Source: Coccinella septempunctata (lineage: Eukaryota > Arthropoda > Insecta > Coleoptera > Coccinellidae). Taken from it: a stretch of 64,000 nt of DNA. A program made the translations under genes and the position numbers. Positions within the stretch are counted from its first letter, which is position 1; every line of letters begins with the position of its first letter. The notes under the pieces were generated by a model. That model saw nothing but the letters and a program-made list of their open reading frames with translations, was not told where the DNA came from and did no database searches. Shown here one piece after another: positions 13,101 to 25,100 of this stretch. The DNA is taken from NCBI RefSeq assembly GCF_907165205.1, contig NC_058195.1, forward strand, positions 744,001 to 808,000, read 5' to 3'.

Positions 13101-16100
13101 AGAAAAGTTTTTACACTCCAAACTTGTTTTTTCTCCTAAGATGATGAAAAGAGAGAAGGACAGAGGACATCTGGGAAGTGAAGACGAGAAGGAAAAGAGA
13201 AACAGAGCTCATAGAAAAGAGGAAAATAGGCATACAATTTTAAGAAAACGGGAGGAGATGCAGATTAGCGAAAAAAGAGCTCTGTTTACTCTTATCTTGT
13301 TTTCTAAGAGATGAACAACATAAAGAAAAGAGAACAGAAGATGGAGTTAGAGAAAATAAATCTTCTTATACATTTTTTGATATTCTTCTTAATTCTGAGT
13401 CATTCCAAATGTCAATGACTTAAAGTTAAGTAAATACCCACAGTATCGTCGATAGATACTTGTGGAGAACAATTCGCGATATATACAGTATGCGTCATGC
13501 ATCGGACAGACGTGAAAAACCGACTGCTTCCTCACACCCTCAGGTATCGCCCACCCCCGAAATCCATTGTTCCCAGACAGTTGGTCCAGACATATCCGTA
13601 TCGTAGTAACAAATATATCGATTCTATTATCGAGTAGCCACCCGGCGTTGGTAGTCGGTATATAATAATCGATCCATCAAGCACAAGGTGTCCGTACGTG
13701 TGTTTGTATACGGCCCCAATTTTCAAATATCAAATTTTTTTTTCATTCAACGCACATGGCCCCGTAATGGGTTTCGGATCGATGCCAAATACCCCGGTAC
13801 AAAAGGTACATCGGAGGTATAACGGGAACGACATGTGCGGACCGACAGACGGGGCGGATCGGATACGTGTACAGTGGCGTGGAGAGAGGGTGGAAGATTC
13901 GTTTTCGACGCAGAAGATCTCAGCTTCGAGGAAGGTTTAAAAGTTTTGGATTATAGGCCATACCAACAGGAATATAGGTCTAAATCGTATACTCGTCTTT
14001 GGAGCAGAAACACACGACCAAGAAGAAGATTTCTCGTGATCGGAAAGTTCCACAAGAGTGTTACTCTCGTCATCGAAGAATTTTTTCTGGTTTCGTGTTA
14101 TCGCCTCTATAGCTGACATATGTCAGCTTGACATATGACATATGTCAGCTTGACATATGACAGCTTGATATACATCAAACTGTCAACCGCGAATCATAGA
14201 AGAATCGAATATTTTTCACGGGACGCGCACGCCGCTGTCTCCCTAGCCGTCGAAAGCGAAATCTACGGCACGTATATGGGTAGGTGGGTCTCATCATCGC
14301 CGAGGTGAGGACACGTCGGGGGCGGCGGCGATCACCAGGTGTCTTCGTCGTGTTACCCGATATCGAGAAGGAACGCCTGATGGTGGTGCGTGCGGAGCGC
14401 CATCTGCCGATTGACGACGCGTGCTTCGCATCCCCCTCGATCGCGACGGATAAGGCGAAAATATCGGATTTCAGTCGAGGAGGCGCTGAAACGTTGTTAT
14501 GTATGTGTACGTTACGTTACGTGTGTCAAAGTCGAGAAGTCTGAGGAGAGATTATGGCAGGATCGAGATACCGATAGATTCATCCGGAGTTTTCTATGTC
14601 TTTTGGAAATATTCTTCACGTATTGACGACGTAGGATATAGAAAAACAGCGCTAGATAAAATTCTTATAGGAGATACATATGATATGACGTTTCTCTCTA
14701 TGTAGATACCTTTAGTAATTCATCTATGCTCTGTGTCATCGATGCTCAGTCTCTTGTCTATGATTGGCAGCGAGTAATCCATAGACTCAAGTATAAGTGA
14801 CAGGTCCAATAAATAGCCTCCAGTTTTGTCAGATTTGTATGAATTAGGTATTGTTGAACATCATGTACGAAAGAATTTTGTCTGGCGTAGTCATAAGATT
14901 GACATTCATGCCATGTATTCTTCCAACTGAACGAAAAATAAATTTAAATTTCACGAGAAAGTGATTTCTACATAATGCACATGTCATTTCGTTGGTCATA
15001 GAATCGATCAATCCAATGGGGCATTTCGGTTCGGCTGACTTTGACAGGACCACTTTGACAGACGTCTCGTCTATCGAAACCGCCGAAAAAAATCGGAAAT
15101 CGCTCGGTATATTATATTATAGACGGCGTTGACCGCGTTTACGTTCGACGCTACAAGCGCTAATATAGAAATCTCGAGACCCGGCCACCCCGCGTTCCGT
15201 AAAAAGAAGAACAAAGAGCCGTCAGAAAACCAATATCTTTAGACGGAGATAAATGGATTATACGATTCCGAAATCGCATCGGACGGTGGCTCGATCCCGG
15301 GAGCGCGGGACGAATCTGACCCACAACACCGCCCCGGCGTCGACCAACCGGTCAAGGCGTTGACTCTATAAACCAAAAATTCGAAATAAGCCATAATATA
15401 TCAGAAAAACAAGCTTAAAGTCACTTTTTCCGTTCAGTCTGGTCAACTAAACAGTATAGACGATAAATGAGTTATCGCAATATCGTTGGCGATAAAATCG
15501 TATATTTCTTTTTTGATTTGCAATCCATTTTCGATAAGAATAACCAATTCAACTTGCAACCTTCAATATTAGCTCTTTCCAATGGGCAATTTTGAGTTAT
15601 CGTTGTTTATTTGATTTGCTACAAAAGTTAGCAGATTCAGAAACAAGCCATTCAACTTTTTGTTTTATACCGTCTCTGAATAATGTTCAAAGGTTCTTCT
15701 TCTTTGACACGATAACGATCGGTGAATTCTATTGGGGAATTCTTCCCAATTTGGGTTATCACATCATATGCAAGTTTAAACTGAATAATTATGAGTTTCA
15801 TTCGTGAATTTATCAAATGCAGCGCGGAAACTATTCAAATACGAGGTTTTAAAATTTAAATCGCTTCGTTTCTAGTTTACGATTTGACAACAGCGCCTAC
15901 TAGAAAATAAAAAGAACAATAGCTTGTTTATAAAATAACAGCTGTTGATTTACAGCCACCATAAGGCGAGCCTCAACTGCGACCTGCCATAAAAATCCCA
16001 TAAAATTTTACGACCTTCCTCGTTCGTCGCAGACTTCATAGACAGCCATCTGTTTTTATCTCATCAAGATAATGTATTTGTTGTCCTTTATTATCAACGC

Positions 16101-19100
16101 GTATTTCAGTCGATGTTGCCAACTTGTGCAATAGAAACAAAACGCTTTAAATTTTAAGAACCCAAACTTTTTTTTTGGGCTGAAATGGTTTTTTCAAAAT
16201 GTGACGTTTCAAAGAAATTTCATAAAAAATACATCATTTTCGTCAGAAGCTAAATCTATGATACTTATATTCCAAGGTTGATTCTGTGGTCTTCTAGGCA
16301 GAGTTGCATTCAGCTCATATACCGAATTTTTCAAATTCCAAAGATATCGATTTTTGAGTTACTCGAATATTCTTATTCTTTTATTTTCCAAAATGGTTGA
16401 ATTTGGTTGAGCCGTATACGACTCGTCACTAATTCTCGGATTTCCTCGTCCAGTTGGCCGTCGTCTCAGCGCCCGGACCACCTACGCCGCGCAGCCACCT
16501 CGGTTTATTTAAATTAACCCATTCGTAGCGATTTTTACGGACGCGCATCTCCGACCGAGTCGCCGCTAACGAACCAAATTAATTTGATTGGATTTATCAC
16601 AAAAGGACTGACTGCCCGTACGGTGCATGGGTACTCAAGGCGGCCTAATATCGCGCCTCTCTCGCTCGGACTACACACGGGGTAGAGAAGCGATTTGGCG
16701 ATGTTTTTATCGCCCGAAATGGATCGAATTTATCTCCACTCTAACTACAATTTTCGGTATATTCACATCATGTAATAAAGAGTGATCAGATAGACCAACA
16801 CTTGTTATTCAGGGCGAGTCTTTGACTAGTACAAATATTCAAACAGTAGATTCTTCAGGTCAAATGAAATCCTTTTTTCCTATACCATTTTTCCAGATTC
16901 GACCCTGATAAAAAGATATAGCGATTTTAAGTTTTCATAATGAGCTATGCCACCTCTGGAAAAACAAAATTATCTTGAGAATAACTAGCTAAATCTATGA
17001 CAGTACACATCTGTGGATCTTTTAAACATAGTTGCATGCAGCCAAAGTACCAAATTTTGCAAATTTCACAGTTACTTTTCAAGCTTTGAACAACAAATTA
17101 CTCTGAAACGACGCATTATATGAAGAATGCTCGTTCTAATTTTCATCAGATAGCGTCCAATTTTTGATGGTATTCTGCTCTCATCCGTAAGCAAATTGTA
17201 ACTTTTCATAAGCTTATAGGAAAATTGCAATTCTGAACCTTTTCTCGATCTGTAGCTTACAGGAATCCGTAACTATCTACGATAAGTAGTTCAAAAATAA
17301 CACTGTAAAGAAGATAGTTACGCAGGAACATTTTCAGAATTGCATTATTTACGATTTTACGAATCTGTGAATCGGACACTGACAGATCGATCGTACGCTG
17401 CAGATTTGTAACTTACAGATGAAAAGCAGAATAAAACCATTAGTTTCAATGGTTGGGGTTCTTTGAATTTTCGGTATTTTTATGGTACGTAATGGTCATA
17501 ATGAAAAAACTGGAAGACGTGATATCTTCAGTTCGAAAAAGATTAATCAAATAAATAAAAAACTATATTCCGAAATTCATTACATTCGATGAAACCGTTT
17601 GTGAGATAGAACTAAAAATAACATTTTTTTATGGTTTTTCAACAGCCTCTAGCTTTTACCGAGAAATGGTGTAGGAAAAAAGTGTTTCTCTTGACCTCAA
17701 CAATGTACTGTTAAAATACTTGTACGAGTCAAAGACTCGCCCAGAATGGAAGCATCAAGTGACCATGTGACCAAGTGGTCCCTCTGATTTGATGTCTTTG
17801 AGTATCGTTGTAGATTCATTTCTCATCATCATCATCAGTAACTACTTTTTCTGTGCTTGATTAGTAGAACTTTTCAAGAACAAAATCAATGTATAATAAT
17901 TACTTGCATTTCCACTACGACTTCTTTATGTTACATAGTGATCTTTCATCACGTTCCTTGTCTTCTACGCCAAAATAACGATTCTAAATTTATCAAATTA
18001 TTCATAACATCTTCTGTAACTCGACAAAAATTCGATCAAATTTCCATTTACCCTTATTTTCTTTAAACTCTCATTCAAATCAGATTATCATGGAAATATT
18101 CCCTCATTTTATTAACCCTCTCATTTCAACAAAGGTAGAGATTCCTTATTTGCGTTCAAAATAAAACTAAACAGATAATCCAGGTATTTTCTGTTCGAAA
18201 AATTGTTTTTGACGCAGTTGTCCGAATGCTAGAGACCCAGGCACCATCGGAATTCCGGTCCAAGATTCACCCTGTATACATTCCCGAGATCTATCGATCT
18301 TTCATCGACGAAAGATTCCCACGTTTCCGCAAAATCGACCCGATCGACTCGGAGACACGTACACGAAACCCTTCGTTGTTATTTTTGAATTACGACCCAT
18401 CTATACCTATAATAGCCGAGTGTTATTTTTTCGTTATAATGCCACTTTTCGGGCCCTTTCTAACCGACCGGGGGACAATGCCGTCCCGACACCTCCGAAG
18501 ACACGTACGACGAATACTAATTTCTGGATTACACCCCGATTGTAAAACGGTCGGATTTTAGAAGGCGGCGGGGGGTCCGTCGTCGATCTCGGTTTCGGGA
18601 TTTTGTCACGTTTTCCCCTGGTCCGATCGCTCTGGGAAAAAACGTCCGATATTGTGCTGGAAGTATGCCGGTTTTTGTCACAGATTTCGGGTATTTATAC
18701 GGTTTGAGCGAACGGTTAGGAAGTACAGATGGGATGTGCTAAAATATTCTCCTTGATTTATAGAAATGGACGACGTTTCGGCAGTATATTATCCTTTTTC
18801 CTCAGGTTATCCAATATACGGATTGACCTAAGATACGTGGATATATTGAAAATTTTTTAGCCTATATATACTATAGAACCAAACAAAATTTCAATGTCGA
18901 AATATTTCATTACTCAACATATTCTCCTCTTAATTGGATACATTTATTACAGCGAACCTGCAACGTCTCTAAACCTTTCAAAAAAAAATGTTTCTTCTTG
19001 CTCTGCGAACCAGACCTCCACAGCTTCTGTTACTTCCTCGTTTGAAGAAAATTTACGACCTTTTAAACTTTTTTTCAGTTGAGGAAAGAGATGATAGTCG

Positions 19101-22100
19101 GATGGGTCCAAAACTGGCGAATAAGGGGGGTGTTCTAGTAATTCAAACCCTAAATCACGAATTTTTTGCATGGCAACATGAGATTTGTGTGCAGGGGCGT
19201 TGTCCTCCAAAACCAAAACATCTTTGAATAGCTTTCCGCGTCTTTTCTCTTAAATTTTTTCCCGTAGAGTGGTCAGTAATGTCGAATAGTATTCTCCGGT
19301 TATTGTTCAACCCTTATCCAGAAAATTAATCATGATTACTCCATGGTAATCCCAAATAACTGAAGCAAGAACTTTTCCAGCAGATTTTTGGACCCGAAAC
19401 TTCTTAGGTCTTGGAGAACCAGAGTGTCGCCATTCCATCGATTGTTGCTTCGTTACTGGATCGTAGAAATGTACCCAAGTCTCATCCGTAGTAACAATTC
19501 GGTTTAAGAAGTCTAATTCGTTTCCAAATCGAGCACAGATCGAACGCGATGCGTCTACCCTTGCACGATTTTGGTCAACATTCCAACATTTGGGGATCCA
19601 TTTTGCAGCAATTTTTCTCATGTCCTTATCGACGTAATCTATATGATTAACGCGTTCGTATGGAATATTCAGTACTTCAGATATCCGTTTTAGCCCAATT
19701 CCACGGTCTGACAAAATCATGTCATGAACAGCATCGATATTTTCGGGGACTAACACAGAAATTAACTTTCCCGATCGGTCATCATTTACAATGGAAAATT
19801 TTCCTCTTTTGAAGCTTGCAGTCTGATTTTTCACGGTCGCATACGAAGGACATTGATCACCAAGGGTATTAAGCATATCTTCCTAAACCTGCTCACCTCT
19901 TAACCCTTTTAAATACAGGTATTTGATGACAGCTCGACACTCCAATTTTTCGATTTTCACAATTTCGGTGGACATCTACTTTCTTTTAATTTATTGCGTA
20001 ACCTTGGTTTACTTTTTTGACCTCAAACTTCACACTGACACTTCTGATGAGTTATTGTTCGTTGCTATGGTAACGCATTATTTTTCTATGCATGGATTCG
20101 GTCTAGGATAACTAGATATCAATACATCCTCGTAGATCTAAGACGGTAAATTCCATTCGATTAATTATTTTTCATCCTCTCTTCGAAAATTTTAGTGGTC
20201 AGTCTCCTCTAGTCTTCCCTTCCGAGTCAATCTATTCCGAGACGTTAAAAGAACGTATAAATCACTCCTGGTAGCTTTCGGACCCGGAGGCTGCGATCTC
20301 CTCCGTCGGTTCGCCAAATTGGAAATTCCGCGGAGAGCGAGAGAGGAAAGGGCGATAACTGATCCGAAAGAAGCGCCGCCGCGGATCGCAAACGCGCGAG
20401 CGCATCTTCTCTCCCGAGGTATACACGGGAGAGGACCGACGTAGGTCTTCGAGCGCGAAAAAAAAAGGAGAAAATCGGCAAATGATTTAATTAAGGAAAC
20501 CTCTCTCGGATGTCGCATAGTTTAAACCAGTTTCCGAATGCCCGAGCGGATTCCAGCGGCGGACCGGACCGCACTGGACGTTGACTGCTACTTGCGACGA
20601 AGAACCTTCGGAATCGAGTGAAAAATGTCGATAATCCAAGGGTAAAATGTGAAATTGTTACACCGAGTGGCAGGGCAAACAAGCGTGTAAGACTCCTGCT
20701 TTCAGGTAGAAATATACTTGCAATCGAGAGATGCATGGACATAAAACTGGGAAGGATGTGTCAGGTTGCTATCAAAGCTCTAAACTCCTATTTCATCGAC
20801 TCAAAGTTGATATGGGAGTGCCGAAGGAAACAGCCAAGAAGAACAAGGTCTCCCTAGTCTGGGCCACTCTGGAATCCAAGAACTCTAGCCAGAGAAGGAT
20901 TACAAACGCTCAGAGCATTTCTGTGGTATAGGAATTTTTTTTTTTGTGCAGCAGAGGGGAAAATCTGCAAGACAGACGAACCACCCTCTCCTGAGGGGGA
21001 ACAGTGTGGGGTTTCTCACTCTAATGAGCTCCAGACCCACTAAAACCCCTCAACTGCTTCTTGAATGTTGGTCCGGACATTTGCCTATAAACCGTTCATC
21101 TCTTGATCGGTTTTCTTCTCGCACACTATCGTGCTGGGATTTATGTGGTTATTCTCTATTGGCTTAACACTTTATTGAATTTTTCAATAAGTTTCTGTTG
21201 TTATTTTAATCTCTTTTTAATTGATCTCTTGGTCTCCTTCGGTAAATTCGCATTGTCCTTTTGTCTTCCTCTGGGTTGTAGTCCACTAGTCTCCTGAGTT
21301 CTTGATTCGGAAGGTTTTTCGCTGTTTCGAATAATTTCTCTGCTTTTCTGTTCATGAATTCCGTTACGGTTTCCCATTTCAGGTACTTATAAATCTGTCT
21401 ATTCCTGACAAACCAAGGTGCATCTATTGCACATCGTAGCAGCTTGTTTTCAGTGGCCTGAATTCTTTTGATATGGCTCTTTGCCGCGAAACCCCAGGCA
21501 ACTGATCCATAAGTCAGTCGAGGCCTAGCAACGGCTTTGATTATCCTCAATTTTGTCTCTTTCGACATGTGGCTTCTTCTTCCTATCAGAGGATAGAGTC
21601 TATTCATCGCTGCTTTCGTTTTGTCGATTGCTTGTTTGATATGACTTTTCCAGGTAAGTCCTTTGTCAAGCGTTATTCCTAAATATTTGGCTTCATTTTT
21701 CCAGTCGATTTCTTCGCCGTCAACATCCAGTTTCGTTGTGGGTCGCAGTCTTCTCTTCTGTAGTAATATTGCTTGGCTCTTTTGTCCATTGAGCTTGATT
21801 TTCCACTTTATGCACCAGTCATTTGTTTCGTCAATCGTCTCTTGTTGAACTGTGGTATAGGAAGATGCGCCTGTAAGAAGGAGTTTCCAGAGAAGGAAGA
21901 ACCAACAGGGGAACACTCTGGAGGAATCTTCCAGGAATGGATTCATTCCAAAAAGCATTTGGATCTTAATTAAAATAAGTTACACCTCCTCACAGGACGT
22001 TGTCGCCTTAGAAAGCATGTGATGAGAATGGGCTTACAGAAAGTGATTCTGTGAGGAAGAGAAGGAACCTCCCTTTCACCTTGTTCCATTGCAAGCCTGC

Positions 22101-25100
22101 ACAAAGAATGTATCGGGCGAGAAAATTATAAAAGGAATGAGCCTCCTTCAAACCCTCTGAGATACTGGAGTCATTAGTACTCTCAAGTTGGAGGACGAGC
22201 TTCAGATGGCTCAGTTGTGGGTACAACTCTGATAGGAGGGCACAAAACCAAACTATGAGCTGATAGCAAGCTTGAATTTCTTCGGTTGATAACGAGGAAT
22301 TCCCTGAACCCCAACCAGAACCTTGGATAGAACAAGCCGAAACGACGGAAGTTGCACCCTTCATTTCAAAGATCGCGTGGCGTCTCCCCACGTCCTTGGC
22401 GTCCGCGATGACCTCGGGCGCGATGCGAGGAATTCGTTTTCTTCGCTGATCGCCGGTCGCGATCCCGTCTCGTTGTTGCCAACGGGTCCGTAGGCCGGAA
22501 AAGCGACTACCTATAGCGGTCCGGCGAATTCCTCTCGCGCGAGGGAAAGGATCGATCCGAATTCCTCGGTTGAAAACGAGAGTGCATTCCCGAGCGATAG
22601 AAGATCGCGATCGACGAAGGCGTGTGCGTCCCATGCTGGGGCTGTTGTTCTATGCTGAATTGAGCACCAACTTCTGTTCAGAACTGGAAATTTGATATAC
22701 CATACTTACTTCTTGGTTCTCGCAGTGTCAAAGTTCCCAAGGAACATTGGTATTTATACCACAGAAAGGGTCAATGGTCCTTTCCTACCAAGTCTGTTGG
22801 CCTCTTCATTTCCTTTAATACCCGAGAGACCCAGGCTGAACAGACCTCGTTTTTCCCCTCTAATTCGTTAAGATTCCTTCTGCAACTCCCATAATATCAT
22901 CTCAGAATCGAAGATATGAGAGCTCAGTGCTCTGATCTGAGGACAGAACACTACCCAGAAAAATGGAAAACAGCAGAAGTCATAGTATTCAATAAACCAT
23001 TCAAAGAGAAGAAGTTCCCACAAAACTACAGACCGATAAGTCTACTGTCGGCGTTAGGAAAAGTAGTAGAAAGAATTATCGCCACGAGGCTAAATGAGGA
23101 AACCGAAAATCTGAAACTAATACCACCAGAACAGTTCGGATTCAGAAGAGAGCATTCAACAGAACAACAATTATTAAGGCTCACAGAGTACATAACAGAG
23201 GGATTCCAAAATAAACAAGCTACAGGTCTTGTTTTACTAGACGTCGCCAGAGCATTCGACAGAGTATGGCATGAAGGATTAATATATAAGATGAGATGTG
23301 CTGGATATTCGATCAAAATATGCAAGTTGATCAGGAATTATCTCAAAAATAGAAGATTTTACGTGAAAGTGGGAGTAGAATGAGAATGCTCCTCAACAAG
23401 AGATATAGAGGCTGGAGTACCCCAAGGATCAGTACTTGGGCCACTTCTGTACAACATATACATCCACGATATTCCGAAAAATCCAAGAACCATGCTAACG
23501 TTATATGCTGACGACACAGGCATAGCAACTCGACACCGCAACCCAGAAGTAATTGAACGAGTTCTACAAGAGACGATTGACGAAACAAATGACTGGTGCA
23601 TAAAGTGGAAAATCAAGCTCAATGGACAAAAGAACCAAGCAATATTACTACAAAAGAGAAGACTGCGACCCACAACGAAACTGGATGTTGACGGCGAAGA
23701 AATCGACTGGAAAAATGAAGCCAAATATTTAGAAATAACGCTTGACAAAGGACTTACCTGGAAAAGTCATATCAAACAAGCAATCGACAAAACGAAAGCA
23801 GCGATGAATAGACTCTATCCTCTGATAGGAAGAAGAAGCCACATGTCGAAAGAGACAAAATTGAAGATAATCAAAGCTGTTGCTAGGCCTCAACTGACTT
23901 ATGTATCAGTTTCCTGGGGCTTCGCGGCAAAGAGCCATATCAAAAGAATTCAGGCATTCATTATAAGGACCTGAAATGGGAAACCATAACGGAATTCATG
24001 AACAGAAAAGTAGAGAAATTAATCGAAACAGCGAAAAACAATCCGAATCAAGAACTCAGGATACTAGTGGACTACGACCCAGAGGAAGACAGAAGGAGAA
24101 TGCGAATTTACCGAAGGAGACCAAGAGATCAATTAAAAAGAGATTAAAATAACAACAGAAACTTATTGAAAAATTCAATAAAGTGTTAATCCAATAGAGG
24201 ATAAACACATAAATCGCAGCACGATAGTATGCGAGAAGAAAACCGACCAAGAGATGAACGGTTTATAGGCAAATGCCCGGAACCAAAATTCAAGAAGCAG
24301 TTGAGGGTTTTTAGTGGATCTCGGGCTCAGGAGAGTGAGAAACCCCACACTGTTCCCCCTCAGGAGAGGGTGGTTCGTCTGTCTTGCAGATTTTCCCCCT
24401 GCTACACCAAAAAAAAAAAAAGTGCTCTGATCGCAGCCTCATTGTCGGAATGTAACACCCTGTCGCATTTCCTCATGGGCCAGTCTATCTATCGCAACAT
24501 GAAATGGTGTGAGATCTGCTCTAGTTCCCACAGCTCCAGCGATGCATCCACAGGCTAGCTTTCAAGGGTTTTTCTCGTACTCTTTCTTGCATGATTTGAT
24601 TTCGAGATTATAGACGAGTTATGGCACCTTATATCAACGAAACGCTCAGAAGTTGCATCGTCTAATCGTATTCTTCCGCCTTATCGAATTTTCCCCCATA
24701 TCTACACTAATTAGTGGAAATCACCTGCATGGAAGTAGATTAACAAGCGTGTATCGTCAAGGATTATATGCACTACCCGAATAGTTCACTGATAGACGCT
24801 TATCGCGGTGCGTTATATATATACAGGTGCCAACATAGAAAGCAAGGCCTGCTAGAGAAACGTTCAGATAAGACCTAATTCACCTATTTTAATGGAAAAA
24901 CGGTTCGATACTGATGCGGAAAACTCGGAAGATGATTACAGACTAATCTTCTCACTTTTTCATGGGAATTCAATTGTGCTTCATTTCCGATCAACTCGTT
25001 CAATGATATCGGTCTCGATATACTTGGCGAAGCTCAGGTATCTGTCGTTTCTGATACGTCGTTGGCTATGACGTCGAGAAGACTAATGTCTCAATTAGAT

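Larger units (their letters stand above)
20618..22330 (+). pseudogene. RNase H-bearing LINE relic (I/R1/LOA-like), interrupted
   Basis: On the + strand, 20680-20930 reads AIERCMDIKL, then QVAIKALNSYFIDSKLIWEC, and after a frameshift KKNKVSLVW. These parallel the SDSQAAIKAL and NKVxLxWVPGH stretches of LINE RNase H domains. Past the inserted element, 22008-22130 reads GRCRLRKHVMRMGL and then EEEKEPPFHLV in another frame, like the GHCxLxKHLxRMGL and C-x-H-C tail of the same ORF2 type. Frames are broken many times. It is interrupted by a minus-strand LINE at 20935-21849. The exact clade is inferred. Confidence 0.75.
22690..24600 (-). pseudogene. Second RNase H-bearing LINE relic, minus strand, interrupted
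   Basis: Skipping the insertion 22938-24420, the minus strand reads SDNEAAIRALSSH just right of the insertion, continues as IFDSEMI left of it, then KNEVCSAWV and GIKGNEEANRLGRKG. These match the RNase H motifs SDSQAAIKAL and VPGHSGIxGNExADxLAR. Several stops and frameshifts are present. It faces the + relic at 20618-22330 and probably belongs to a related family. Confidence 0.75.

Noticed and set aside
22008..22634. 208-aa minus-strand open frame
   Set aside because: It overlaps the + strand LINE C-terminal relic, which explains the sequence better. The minus translation has no recognisable domain.
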